Assembly: GCF_001574435.1 (NCBI RefSeq)
Contig: NZ_LOCN01000006.1
Location: forward strand, 199,822-263,821
DNA: 64,000 bases
Source: Moritella sp. JT01
GTDB lineage: Bacteria > Pseudomonadota > Gammaproteobacteria > Enterobacterales > Moritellaceae
Direction: 5' to 3'
The notes beneath the pieces are model-generated. The model ran no database searches, was not told the origin of the DNA, and was given only the letters and a program-made list of their open reading frames with translations. Each line of letters starts with the position of its first letter. The stretch's first letter is position 1. Shown here one piece after another: positions 24,640 to 32,644 of the stretch. The position numbers and the translations under genes were made by a program.

Positions 24640-25587
24640 TTCCAGAACATCAGACCGCCATGCCCATTGAGAGCTTTCATTCAGCCCAAAGCTTTGCTCT
24701 AGATGCAAGTTTTTTAAATACTGAAGAGTACAAACGTTCTGAAACTCTTCCCCAACATCAAGGTCCTCAGAAAGGTAAAAGTAATCCTGAGACTTAAATT
24801 CATTGTGCACAATACTAAGCAAAATTTGAATGTTCATTGTGGCGACTCTGCAGGCTCTCAACAACAAAGTTATGACCATATTTTTTATCCTAGGATCATC
24901 AAACTCCCAAGTAAACTCTGGGTTTTCGACAATTGGAAATACAGCATGAGCAATGTGATTCCTTATATTTCTAACTACCGACAGTCCCCTAGATTTTTCC
25001 CGGTTTTTTTCTAGATCAACATCAAAGCCTACGTTAAAAATAGTCTTGTAGTGGGATGAGATTTCGAGGAGAGCATCTACCTTATGAAAATAAAAGTCAG
25101 GGAACTCAATCGCACTAAAAACTTCGTCTATCAACCATGCCGCTTGAGTAGAATAGCTACGCTGTCGCTTTATCTTAGGACCACTTTTCAACGCCAAAAC
25201 ATAGCGTTCCTCATATAGACCGCTTGTCAACCTGTAAGCTTCTTCTAAAGCATTCGAAATGAAAATAAAACGAGTAATATGAGTTGCAAATGATGAGTAA
25301 TGCGCTGAGTTTGAGTTAAGCTCATCAGCGACGGGGTCACAATAAACATGTGCTTCTTCATACCTGAATGTATTCATCTCAACTGTTTCTAACTGGCTAG
25401 CCAACATTAACCATTTAGCCACACTCGCAGATTTTGCCTCACTACATATCTCGACTTTCTTCTTGAGAAGCTTATATACATCCCGCGTATCATTAATCAA
25501 ATCGCAAAACTTACTCAGCTCATGGAGGTGGAGAGTTATCTCTCTAAATGAACTACATTTTGGACATACCGGTTTATTTATATTCAA
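24634..25587 (-). CDS. HEPN-motif cassette protein (317 aa)
   Basis: It starts with TTG at 25585-25587 behind AAGG. The N-terminus has a CPKCSS zinc-type pair. Around residues 210-222 VVRNIRNHIAHAVF contains the RNxxxH motif (R-x4-H) of HEPN ribonucleases, embedded in a long all-helical protein. HEPN proteins are typical toxin or defence RNases. I do not know a named family for it. It is one cassette, bounded on both sides by short attC-like junctions. Confidence 0.6.
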   Translation of the reverse strand: MNINKPVCPKCSSFREITLHLHELSKFCDLINDTRDVYKLLKKKVEICSEAKSASVAKWLMLASQLETVEMNTFRYEEAHVYCDPVADELNSNSAHYSSFATHITRFIFISNALEEAYRLTSGLYEERYVLALKSGPKIKRQRSYSTQAAWLIDEVFSAIEFPDFYFHKVDALLEISSHYKTIFNVGFDVDLEKNREKSRGLSVVRNIRNHIAHAVFPIVENPEFTWEFDDPRIKNMVITLLLRACRVATMNIQILLSIVHNEFKSQDYFYLSEDLDVGEEFQNVCTLQYLKNLHLEQSFGLNESSQWAWRSDVLEG

Positions 25588-25598
25588 CTTGCGACCTT

Positions 25599-25617
25599 GT
25601 TTAACAATTTATTATGT
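25599..25617 (-). repeat. Minimal attC-like junction
   Basis: Reading the minus strand, ACATAAT, five bases, then GTTAAAC, which fits the GTTRRRY consensus of the attC cleavage side. It sits between the ADP-ribosyltransferase-like gene stop and the next gene's start, with the same 5-base spacing as the junction at 24009-24027. Confidence 0.4.
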
Positions 25618-26274
25618 TTATTCATGTACAAGTTCAACTTGTAATGATGAATTATTAGAAATAACAATTTCCATTTCACTATCATTGGCATAGTGATGAA
25701 GTATGAGAGACTTTGGAATTTGAGACTTTACCACTATGCCTCTCTCGTCGTAAAAATCAAAAGCGAACCTCTTAGCATTTTGTTCGCAAAGCGACCAAGA
25801 CATTCCAAACTTTCCATTACTGTACTCATTTAGACTCATTCCTCTATACGCTGTAATCACCTCAGGTAGCTGATGGAAGTCATCATCACTTACAATCCTC
25901 TCCCGCAGTTCAATTTGTGGACCAAGATCTTCAGCTTGACGACACTTAAATATTTCAGGTAGCCCTCCATTGTAATATGCTGAGAAATAACCAAGCATGA
26001 CATAAGAGAACTCAAAAAAATCCTCACCTAAGTTCAGCTCTTTTACATATTTTAAAAAGCGACTTTTAAGTTTCTCGTATTCAGACGCATAATCGATACC
26101 AGACAAACCATCAAGACTCTGAGATGAAGGATCATTGATCAGAAAGTTAATTACTTCATCAAAAGCGTAAGCATTTTCTGCAAACCTAGAAATTAGGTTC
26201 GATTGAAACTTGTCTATATCTATACACATCCTATTTTCTAGGAATGTTGAAACGTTTGGACTGAAAATTTTCAC
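25618..26274 (-). CDS. ADP-ribosyltransferase-like cassette protein
   Basis: 218 residues. The C-terminal half fits the R-S-E type ADP-ribosyltransferase layout: VITAYRGMSLNEY (Arg near residue 141), FGMSWSLCEQNAKRFAF (Ser-x-Ser near 156) and NDSEMEIVISN (Glu-x-Glu near 200). The N-terminal half is helical. Such enzymes modify host or phage proteins or RNA and occur as toxins. The assignment is made by motif order; the fold needs confirming. It is a single cassette between attC-like repeats. Confidence 0.55.
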   Translation of the reverse strand: MKIFSPNVSTFLENRMCIDIDKFQSNLISRFAENAYAFDEVINFLINDPSSQSLDGLSGIDYASEYEKLKSRFLKYVKELNLGEDFFEFSYVMLGYFSAYYNGGLPEIFKCRQAEDLGPQIELRERIVSDDDFHQLPEVITAYRGMSLNEYSNGKFGMSWSLCEQNAKRFAFDFYDERGIVVKSQIPKSLILHHYANDSEMEIVISNNSSLQVELVHE

Positions 26275-26290
26275 AAAACCTCGAATATAA

Positions 26291-26367
26291 ACATAACGCC
26301 CTTGTTAACAGGCTGAAAATAATGGGCTAAAAGCGAGTGGGCTCGCTATTTTTAGTTCTTGTTAAAT
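26291..26367 (-). repeat. attC-like site with a strong internal hairpin
   Basis: On the minus strand it runs from ATTTAACAAG to GGGCGTTATGT. It contains AGCGAG/CTCGCT with a 4-base loop and ends with the GGGCGTT found in Vibrio-type attC sites. It overlaps the stop of the 169-residue gene. Length and end triplets fit attC; the hairpin could also end transcription. Confidence 0.6.
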
Positions 26368-26871
26368 GTCGGTAGTGCGACTCATAATTTTACCTAATTT
26401 TTTGTTTGTTATTGCTAGTTCACAAATATTCTTTTCGAGATACTGTAGAAAACGATTTGAAACTTCTAATAAACCAACATGTAGGTGGCCAATGTTTACA
26501 TACACTTTCATGTCAGGATCTTTAGCCGCCATCTCAATCGAACCACCGTAATAATAAACATATCGAGCATTGCCATTTTTTACATCTCTAGCTTCAGATG
26601 TCCCTGTATGTAATAAACTACACCGCGAAGCCCACAAATCATTTGCATTACATGGCAATGTTGATGCTTCTATAAAGAGGTACTTATTCAACCATAATTT
26701 AAAATCTGCACCTGTGGAATACTCATTTTCAACAGATAACCATGCTAAGCGATCTATCCATGAAAATAGCAAGATTAAAGCTGATTCATGATGGTTATTT
26801 TGAAACAATACTTCCATTGCTTTATTTGATTTAATTATATGTTCAGCTAATTGTTTTGCAGTATGTGACAA
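26362..26871 (-). CDS. HEPN-like cassette protein (169 aa)
   Basis: It starts with TTG at 26869-26871, behind AGGGAA. An all-helical protein; NDLWASRCSLLHTGTSEARD near residue 78 contains R-x4-H (RCSLLH), the HEPN catalytic pattern, and the DLWxxRCxLLH block is one I associate with small HEPN families. I infer a possible ribonuclease toxin or nucleotide-sensor protein. It is bounded by two full attC-like repeats. Confidence 0.55.
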   Translation of the reverse strand: MSHTAKQLAEHIIKSNKAMEVLFQNNHHESALILLFSWIDRLAWLSVENEYSTGADFKLWLNKYLFIEASTLPCNANDLWASRCSLLHTGTSEARDVKNGNARYVYYYGGSIEMAAKDPDMKVYVNIGHLHVGLLEVSNRFLQYLEKNICELAITNKKLGKIMSRTTDI

Positions 26872-26885
26872 TCTATTCCCTTTAT

Positions 26886-26977
26886 ATTTAACGCCCTAAT
26901 AATGGGCAAAAAATTGTTGGCTAAAATGTTAATGAACGAAAAAAACTGTTTTGTCCTTATTAATTAGTTTGTTAGCT
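26886..26977 (-). repeat. attC-like site (best preserved)
   Basis: About 92 bp. On the minus strand it starts GCTAACAAAC and ends GGGCGTTAAAT, with GTTAAAT matching GTTRRRY exactly. The two arms are complementary along about 30 positions (TAAC..CTAAT.AAT with ATT.ATTAG...GTTA), with bulges as in attC. The centre repeats that of the site at 23396-23482. It overlaps the stop of the DUF2513 remnant. Confidence 0.75.
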
Positions 26978-27342
26978 AACCATTTACTGTACCTTTAATG
27001 GCGTCTTTACATAACCCGATAAGGACTGCTTTTAAAACATCAAAAGGTAAACCGCTTAATTTAGATGAAACACTATCTTTTGCTTTATTCCAGATTTCAT
27101 CATTTTTAATTGTATCTGCGAAATCGTAACCAGCCCAAGTTAAGCCAAATGGAATAACTTTTATAATTCGCTTATGCGTAGGTCTCAGCACGAATTAAAC
27201 CTGCTTCATAAAGAAGATGGTAATGTTCAAGTAAGATTATTTCTTCGTGCCCCTCAAATGGAGGTTCTATTATTGGGCGATCATCTTCCTTGGACTCAAT
27301 AAAGAGTAATATTTTACGAACTAGACCCATGTCGCGTTTCAC
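26976..27342 (-). pseudogene. DUF2513 gene broken by a frameshift
   Basis: The first part reads from GTG 27340-27342 (ribosome site AAGGAAAG): MKRDMGLVRKILLFIE ... YEAGLIRAETYA, 56 residues, stopping at TAA 27172-27174. In another frame, from about 27189 to 26976, it continues KVIPFGLTWAGYDFADTI ... LPFDVLKAVLIGLCK. Together they make a full DUF2513 protein, whose family has exactly these two halves. A one- or two-base indel near 27175-27190 separates them; sequencing error is possible. DUF2513 function is unknown. Confidence 0.85.
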
Positions 27343-27769
27343 GAAACTTTCCTTGGGTAGCTAACATTTGTATTGTAGGACATCTCAATACCCCAAATCT
27401 GTTCACCCTAATTAATAGCAACTAATTAAATGAAAAATAAGATAAAACGCCAATTTTACATTTCAATCTGTTTTGAGAAAGTGTGCATTCCTGTTATTTA
27501 TTTTTAAATATTCTCAATTATTAGCAATATTTAATATGTAGCTGATTCTATTACTATTCTTACTTATTTAAAAGAAAAGCACTACTCTTTAGTGGTAAAC
27601 CGTGATGCAACTGAAGTTATAGACAAATGAAACAGTATAAACCTATGTTTAAGCCTGCATGATAAAACATAGATTATTACTACAATTGCTTTATAACTGT
27701 ATATAAAAACAGTGCTTGTTATTTTATAATGCCAAATACACCGATTTACGAGTTATAAAGGAATTCATC
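27343..27769. other. AT-rich gap between the cassette run and int
   Basis: 427 bp with no convincing gene. It is AT-rich. The left edge (GTTAGCT on the minus strand at about 27360) may be the outer boundary of the cassette run, but I see no attI-like site and no integron integrase. The right edge should contain the int promoter; no clear -35/-10 pair was found. Confidence 0.5.
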
Positions 27770-28795
27770 ATGTCTGTTCGCAATCTCAAAGACGGCCACA
27801 AGAAACCTTGGCTTTGTGAGTGCTATCCGCAAGGTAGTAAAGGTAAGCGTATTCGCAAACGCTTTGCCACCAAAGGCGAAGCGACAGCATTCGAACGCTA
27901 CACAATGAACGAGATTGACGATAAGCCCTGGTTGGCAGACAAATCAGATAATCGACGCTTATCTGAATTGCTCGATTTGTGGTGGAAGTTACATGCTAAG
28001 AATCTTAAAAGTGGTGCTCATGCATATCGTCGACTGCAAATCATGTGTGAACAATTAAACGACCCCATTGCGACCACGTTTACCGCTAAAGACTTTGCTC
28101 ACTACCGCGCAAACAGACTCACAGTCGGGCATGGTAAAGGCCGCAGCGGTGCAGAGCTATCCATCTCATCACAAAACTATGATCTGTTATGGATGAAAGT
28201 ATTATTTAATGAACTTCGTCGGTTAAAGGAATGGAATCTGCCAAACCCGCTTAAAGACATGAAAACGATAAAGACAGCAGAACGCGAGCTTAGCTATCTA
28301 ACACATGACCAGATAACGCAATTATTAACATTCGTTCAAAGAAGTCCTATTTCTGGACAAATGACACAAATTATTAAAATTTGCCTAGCAACCGGTGCTC
28401 GAATAATGGAAGCAATAGAACTTAAGGGATCACAAGTAACAAAGCACAAGATCACCTTTACCAATACCAAAGGTAAAAAGAATAGGACCGTACCGATTTC
28501 AGAAGATTTATATAATGAGATATACCAAAATACATCAGGCCGATTATTCACCTGTGGTTATGGGGTACTGCATAAGTGGTTAAACTTATGTTTTTCTGAT
28601 TTACCCAAAGGACAAGCGACTCATATTTTAAGGCATACTTTTGCAAGTTACTTTATGATGAACGGTGGTAATATTTTAGTATTACAAAAGATACTTGGTC
28701 ATGCAGATATAAAGCAAACAATGGCTTACTCGCACTTTGCACCATCGCATCTACAAGATGCAGTGTTATTTAATCCACTGGCAAGTATGAGCTAA
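27770..28795 (+). CDS. int: P2/HP1-type tyrosine integrase
   Basis: 341 residues from ATG 27770 (AAGGA 8 bases upstream). The catalytic residues of tyrosine recombinases are visible: Arg in ATGARIMEAIEL, HxxR in HILRHTFASYF, His in LGHADI, and Tyr in QTMAYSHFAP. The N-terminal arm-binding and core-binding parts match P2/HP1-like integrases. It integrates and, with Cox, excises the prophage. It is transcribed away from cI towards the attachment site, the P2 arrangement with extra cargo between. Confidence 0.95.
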   Translation: MSVRNLKDGHKKPWLCECYPQGSKGKRIRKRFATKGEATAFERYTMNEIDDKPWLADKSDNRRLSELLDLWWKLHAKNLKSGAHAYRRLQIMCEQLNDPIATTFTAKDFAHYRANRLTVGHGKGRSGAELSISSQNYDLLWMKVLFNELRRLKEWNLPNPLKDMKTIKTAERELSYLTHDQITQLLTFVQRSPISGQMTQIIKICLATGARIMEAIELKGSQVTKHKITFTNTKGKKNRTVPISEDLYNEIYQNTSGRLFTCGYGVLHKWLNLCFSDLPKGQATHILRHTFASYFMMNGGNILVLQKILGHADIKQTMAYSHFAPSHLQDAVLFNPLASMS

Positions 28796-28925
28796 AAAGT
28801 GGCGGTAAAATGGCGATGAATTATGTAACCATGTATGAATATACAGTGGTATTAGACAGTAGACCCTTTTTGTAAGCACCTGATTTTAAAGAAAACAACT
28901 AAATAACAAAGGGTTAAAAAATCAA
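28796..28925. other. Probable prophage right attachment junction
   Basis: P2-like phages carry attP just beyond the 3' end of int, and here only 126 bp separate the int stop from the stop of a host flavin reductase. That host gene is shorter than its family and ends in this stretch, so the crossover probably lies at about 28900-28925. The matching left copy is outside the window, so the core sequence cannot be defined. Confidence 0.5.
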
Positions 28926-29407
28926 TGCAAATAAAGCTGCTTAATTTCAACAAAGATAAGCGTTTGCGGTGCATCTCCAATCTCTTTAATTTCATAAAGT
29001 TCGCAACCATAAGCAATGTCACATTGCGTTAGTCTCGGTAGTAGGAAATCATCAAAGGCAGTGGTCGTTAATCCCGCATTAGCAAGTTCAGATTCACCAT
29101 GCGCTAATGTGGCGGCCGTTTGCGTGACAATATCAGCTTGATCATCTGATGCAATGTGAATCACCATTTTCTTATTTTTAAGGATATTAGTTAACGTATC
29201 TTTATTATCACCATTTGGCTTTTTACCAACCGAGATCATTAATAGCGCAGGTTTACTCGATACAGCTGTAAAATAAGAAAAAGGCGCTAAGTTATAGCTC
29301 TCATCACCCGAGTCTGTAAGTACCCAAGCAATAGGTCGTGGGATAATCGTTTGTGTCATCAAGTGATAACGTTGATTGGCTGAAAAGTCTGAAAAATTTA
29401 GCTGCAT
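28922..29407 (-). CDS. Flavin reductase (DIM6/NTAB) family protein, probably 3'-truncated
   Basis: 161 residues beginning MQLNFSDFSANQRYHL. It has the family's FMN-binding features: TIIPRPIAWVLT, NLAPFSYFTAVSSKPALLMISVG and TLTNILKNKKMVIHI. Relatives are about 200 residues and continue past the segment corresponding to VEIKQLYLH, where this one stops. The missing C-terminus coincides with the prophage end, so I infer disruption by integration. A decayed copy of the middle of the same gene lies at about 31.7 kb. Confidence 0.8.
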   Translation of the reverse strand: MQLNFSDFSANQRYHLMTQTIIPRPIAWVLTDSGDESYNLAPFSYFTAVSSKPALLMISVGKKPNGDNKDTLTNILKNKKMVIHIASDDQADIVTQTAATLAHGESELANAGLTTTAFDDFLLPRLTQCDIAYGCELYEIKEIGDAPQTLIFVEIKQLYLH

Positions 29408-29645
29408 GTAACTAAGTCCCTGTTATAGCAAAGATAGTATCGTGACATATCAGAGGTTGTTAGCCTAGGTTTAATTTATGGCTGTACATAACTAGCGCTA
29501 ACAAGCGCGTAAATGTCTATTTCGCATAAACAACGAGATAAAACGTTCTTACTATGAATTTATCACTCACGCCTGTATCATAACCAAGCTACTGAAATTC
29601 TAGCTTTGAAGCTACGTAGAAAGTATAAACCAGTAATAGGACACT

Positions 29646-30413
29646 ATGGAAAAGAAAAACCAAGGCATACAATCTGTAGAGCAAGCCTTTGAGATTATAG
29701 ATTTTTTCTCTAACAAAAGTCACCCAATTTCGTTAGGTGACGCTGCTGTAGAAATGGATATATCTAAAAGTAAACTCCATAAATATCTCGCTAGCTTTCT
29801 GCGTATTGGGGTCATCATTCAAGATGCAAATGGTAACTACTGCCACGGGTCAAAACTGATCGAACTTGGTGCCAAAATCCTTGGTCATACTGATATTTTC
29901 CACGTCTGTGAACCTGAATTACAACGATTGAGGATAGAAACGCAAGAAGCCACAGCACTCGCTGTTTGGACAACACAGGGGCCGATGATTGTTCGTTTCC
30001 TCGAAAGCCCATACCCTGTCGCGATAAGTTTTAGAGTTGGCTTCCACGCACCACTAACTGGCAGTTCTGTCGGCATGTGTTTTGCGGCATTTTCACCGGA
30101 AGAAGCTTACCAACACCTTTTAAAAACAGAAACGAAAGGTCAAGCACAGCTGGGCGAAGAATTTAAACAAGACCTAATATCGATAAAAGATGAAGGTTAT
30201 GCGATTCGAAATAAAGTAAACCCAAGCATACCGGGTGCCAAAGCGATATCAGCACCAGTCTTTGACGCGACAGGCAATATAGTTGCGTGCATTCTCATTA
30301 TCGGTTTCAAGCAACAAGACGCCATTCAAGAAAAAGATATAAAAGCCATACGTGAGACGAGCAAACGACTGTCTCAACACTTAGGTTACACAATGACGAA
30401 AACTGTAAGATAA
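29646..30413 (+). CDS. IclR-family transcriptional regulator
   Basis: 255 residues: an N-terminal winged helix-turn-helix (SLGDAAVEMDISKSKLHKYLASFLRIG) and a C-terminal IclR ligand-binding domain (from about residue 80, with GSSVGMCFAAF and PSIPGAKAISAPVFD). Such proteins control catabolic operons in response to small aromatic or organic acids. It is divergent from the flavin reductase across 238 bp and may regulate it. The ligand is unknown. Confidence 0.9.
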   Translation: MEKKNQGIQSVEQAFEIIDFFSNKSHPISLGDAAVEMDISKSKLHKYLASFLRIGVIIQDANGNYCHGSKLIELGAKILGHTDIFHVCEPELQRLRIETQEATALAVWTTQGPMIVRFLESPYPVAISFRVGFHAPLTGSSVGMCFAAFSPEEAYQHLLKTETKGQAQLGEEFKQDLISIKDEGYAIRNKVNPSIPGAKAISAPVFDATGNIVACILIIGFKQQDAIQEKDIKAIRETSKRLSQHLGYTMTKTVR

Positions 30414-30426
30414 GGGCAATAAGCAG

Positions 30427-31122
30427 TTAATTTTGAACCATTGGCCCGAATAACCGGAGGTCCCAGTTCTCTACAGCGTCGTTTTCAAGGCGACGTTCAA
30501 AAAGCCTTCTCCACGAATCGACCAATGGTAACTCCAGAACTTGTATGAGCGCTTGCTTGTCTAAACATCCCGTAAAAATTAAACTCATTATTCTTGCGAC
30601 AGACCAGTCTGGGTAAGGTCGTTCACAAAGTAAAATCTCATCACCAACGCCGATTTCACCTTCTTCCAACACCCGAAAATACCAGCCTGTCCGTAGGGTA
30701 TCTTGTAATTTTAGCGACATATCGTGTTGATCAAATCTTTCGTTTAATTTCCAACAAGGCATACGTCCTTGTGACACTTCCAATAGTGTCGTTCCGATGC
30801 GGATCTTATCTTCAATACAAATGGTATGTTCATTCAGCCCCAAGGAACTAATGTTTTCACCAAAAGCCCCGATCTCTTGAAACATTACATTATCACCGAG
30901 ATCTTTTTGCCACTCAGCATAGTGTTCACTCGGATAGATATGTAGCGCTTTTTCAATGCCGCCGTGTACACTCAAGTCCCCGACTTCATCGTTGACAAAT
31001 CCGAGCCTTTCAACAACCAGACGTTCATTCATCACTTTTTTATCTATCGCACTTGTTGAACCTCTCGCATAAGGCACAGCTTTACCTACAAGCACTGCAC
31101 CAACCGTTCCTATTTTTTTCAT
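30427..31122 (-). CDS. MOSC-domain protein (YiiM-like)
   Basis: About 231 residues from ATG 31120-31122 behind AGAGGTGG; ten more codons are open to 31152. The MOSC domain has FGENISSLGL and the conserved Cys in GRMPCWKLNERF, followed by a C-terminal three-helix domain (from about residue 165), as in E. coli YiiM. MOSC proteins handle molybdenum cofactor sulfur or reduce N-hydroxylated bases. It is convergent with the IclR gene, with only 13 bp between. Confidence 0.88.
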   Translation of the reverse strand: MKKIGTVGAVLVGKAVPYARGSTSAIDKKVMNERLVVERLGFVNDEVGDLSVHGGIEKALHIYPSEHYAEWQKDLGDNVMFQEIGAFGENISSLGLNEHTICIEDKIRIGTTLLEVSQGRMPCWKLNERFDQHDMSLKLQDTLRTGWYFRVLEEGEIGVGDEILLCERPYPDWSVARIMSLIFTGCLDKQALIQVLELPLVDSWRRLFERRLENDAVENWDLRLFGPMVQN

Positions 31123-31209
31123 ATTGAAGCCACCTCTTTGTTCTGCTGTCATGTTACTTCGTCTCTATTCTATATTACTTCACCATTTGCGTTTTGGCAG
31201 ACGAGTATC

Positions 31210-31449
31210 CTAATTATTCGTCGGTCGATAAATGGGTTGTGAAGCGAGTACTTCGATACCTGTCGGCGTACTTTTTAGATAACGCACTTCATCATCTGCA
31301 AATAGTACCTCTCTCTCAAACCCTTCAGCTGTTGAGAATCGGTCCAACACTAAGGCCAAGATTTCTTCCCTTGCTCTCTGATCGTTATTTTCGATCACGA
31401 CTTCAAAAAGTGGTTTTTCTTCCTTCGTTATTTTTATCTTATATCTCAT
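31210..31449 (-). CDS. Small conserved-looking hypothetical protein (79 aa)
   Basis: 79 residues starting MRYKIKITKEEKPLFEV with a GAGG ribosome site 8-9 bases upstream. The composition is an ordinary soluble mix of strands and a helix. No domain is recognised. It lies 88 bp upstream of the MOSC gene on the same strand. Confidence 0.55.
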   Translation of the reverse strand: MRYKIKITKEEKPLFEVVIENNDQRAREEILALVLDRFSTAEGFEREVLFADDEVRYLKSTPTGIEVLASQPIYRPTNN

Positions 31450-31654
31450 TATTATTCCTCACCCTTGTTGCTTCGACTCTGTCTAAGTGACTTCTGACAG
31501 CTCAATAATATAAATAGGAAATGCTATTTAATAATATTACATCGAAACTATACCAACCTCGCACCCGTTTATCTATAGGTAATGAGATTTAATATAAGGA
31601 AACGAGTGTATAAGTAAAATCAGGGTGACAATATCGGGTTGATACGCAGAGGCA

Positions 31655-31745
31655 AGTAAATCACCATCCAATGTCTAACCAACAGATATAATTAATAAGG
31701 CAGGTTTACTGGATACGGTAGTGAAATAGAAAATGGGTTAAGTTA
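31655..31745 (-). pseudogene. Decayed fragment of a flavin reductase gene
   Basis: About 90 bp align by eye with positions 29203-29295 of the intact flavin reductase: shared words include ATCACCAT, TAACCAAC/TACCAAC, CAGGTTTACT and GTGAAATA/GTAAAATA, in the same order and strand. The frame is broken. The rest of 31450-31855 holds no gene; it also has a short AAAAAGACC...GGTCTTTTT-type stem near 31785. Confidence 0.65.
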
Positions 31746-31855
31746 GAAGTGAAGCAGAAGTTACGACGCAATCGCCATAAAAAAGACCTACATTGTGAGG
31801 CCTTTTTTATATCTATATTAAAACAGCATAATGATAAGAAATTTAACTATGTATT

Positions 31856-32038
31856 TTAATTTTTAAATACGACTGAACCATTTTCATTAGTATAAAGTAT
31901 TGCTTTAAATTGATTAATTAACTGCACTGCATAAGAAGGAGAAACTGAACGTAAATTGCCTTTTACAGTATAGAATGAAGGTTCCCAAGCTCTATCTTTG
32001 TACCGACCTGTTTCTATAAATTCCACTACAACTTTCAT
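31856..32038 (-). CDS. Small hypothetical protein (60 aa)
   Basis: 60 residues (MKVVVEFIETGRYKDR start) with GAGG 6 bases upstream of the ATG. A soluble small protein without a recognised domain. It has no obvious operon partner. Confidence 0.5.
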   Translation of the reverse strand: MKVVVEFIETGRYKDRAWEPSFYTVKGNLRSVSPSYAVQLINQFKAILYTNENGSVVFKN

Positions 32039-32342
32039 AAAGTACCTCTATTGATCTAACCAACCTCTGTCACGAATAAAATATCGATATCCAGAAGAAA
32101 ACATGACTATTCAGAATAATAAACTAGCATTAGGCTTTATTTTTTACAAACGAGTTGAGATGAAAAGAAACAGAATTATGTTTTCGATCAAGCTTTTCCA
32201 TTATTCTGCAACATCAACCAGACAAATTTGGTTATAAAACCACTAATTTAAGTTGGTAAATTACAATTTCTTATTGAATAACTAGATGCGCCGGTAATTT
32301 AGGAGTGCCAAGAGTAATTAAATTACAATTGGGTTATTTAAG

Positions 32343-32483
32343 TTACACCAACACTTGTCGTGTGTTAGCGATGTAGTGATGGATCTTATGCTCAGTCTTC
32401 GAGTCAATCATCTCTTCTGGTCGACAACCATTTGGCAAGGCATATTCGGTGTTGTGCCAAACACGCTGTATATCAAAAGGCGT
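32343..32483 (-). pseudogene. Remnant of an unidentified coding sequence
   Basis: Within the 606-bp gap 32039-32644 one frame stays protein-like for about 45 codons (RVWHNTEYALPNGCRPEE, then DSKTEHKIHHYIANTRQVLV) and ends at TAA 32343-32345. There is no start codon, and the upstream coding-like sequence (EVYEER) is in another frame, so it is a broken gene. I cannot name the family. The rest of the gap shows no feature. Confidence 0.4.
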
Positions 32484-32644
32484 TCTTCATACACTTCGCA
32501 GCCCTTAAGACATGGCTTGATGGGAAACTAATTTGGGCAAAAAATAATTTAGCTCAAATTCAAACTGACAGCTACCATACAAAAATAAAGTAACTGTCAG
32601 ATCAAGTTTAAGCTAATACAATTAAACTCAGGTTAATAATATAT

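Noticed and set aside
27343..27769. An integron integrase or attI beside the cassette run
   Set aside because: The only recombinase here is the phage integrase, which lacks the extra patch typical of IntI as far as can be seen, and no attI-like sequence was found.
32039..32644. Possible insertion sequence in the gap before the protease genes
   Set aside because: No transposase motif, terminal inverted repeats or target duplication could be seen; only a short unidentified relic.
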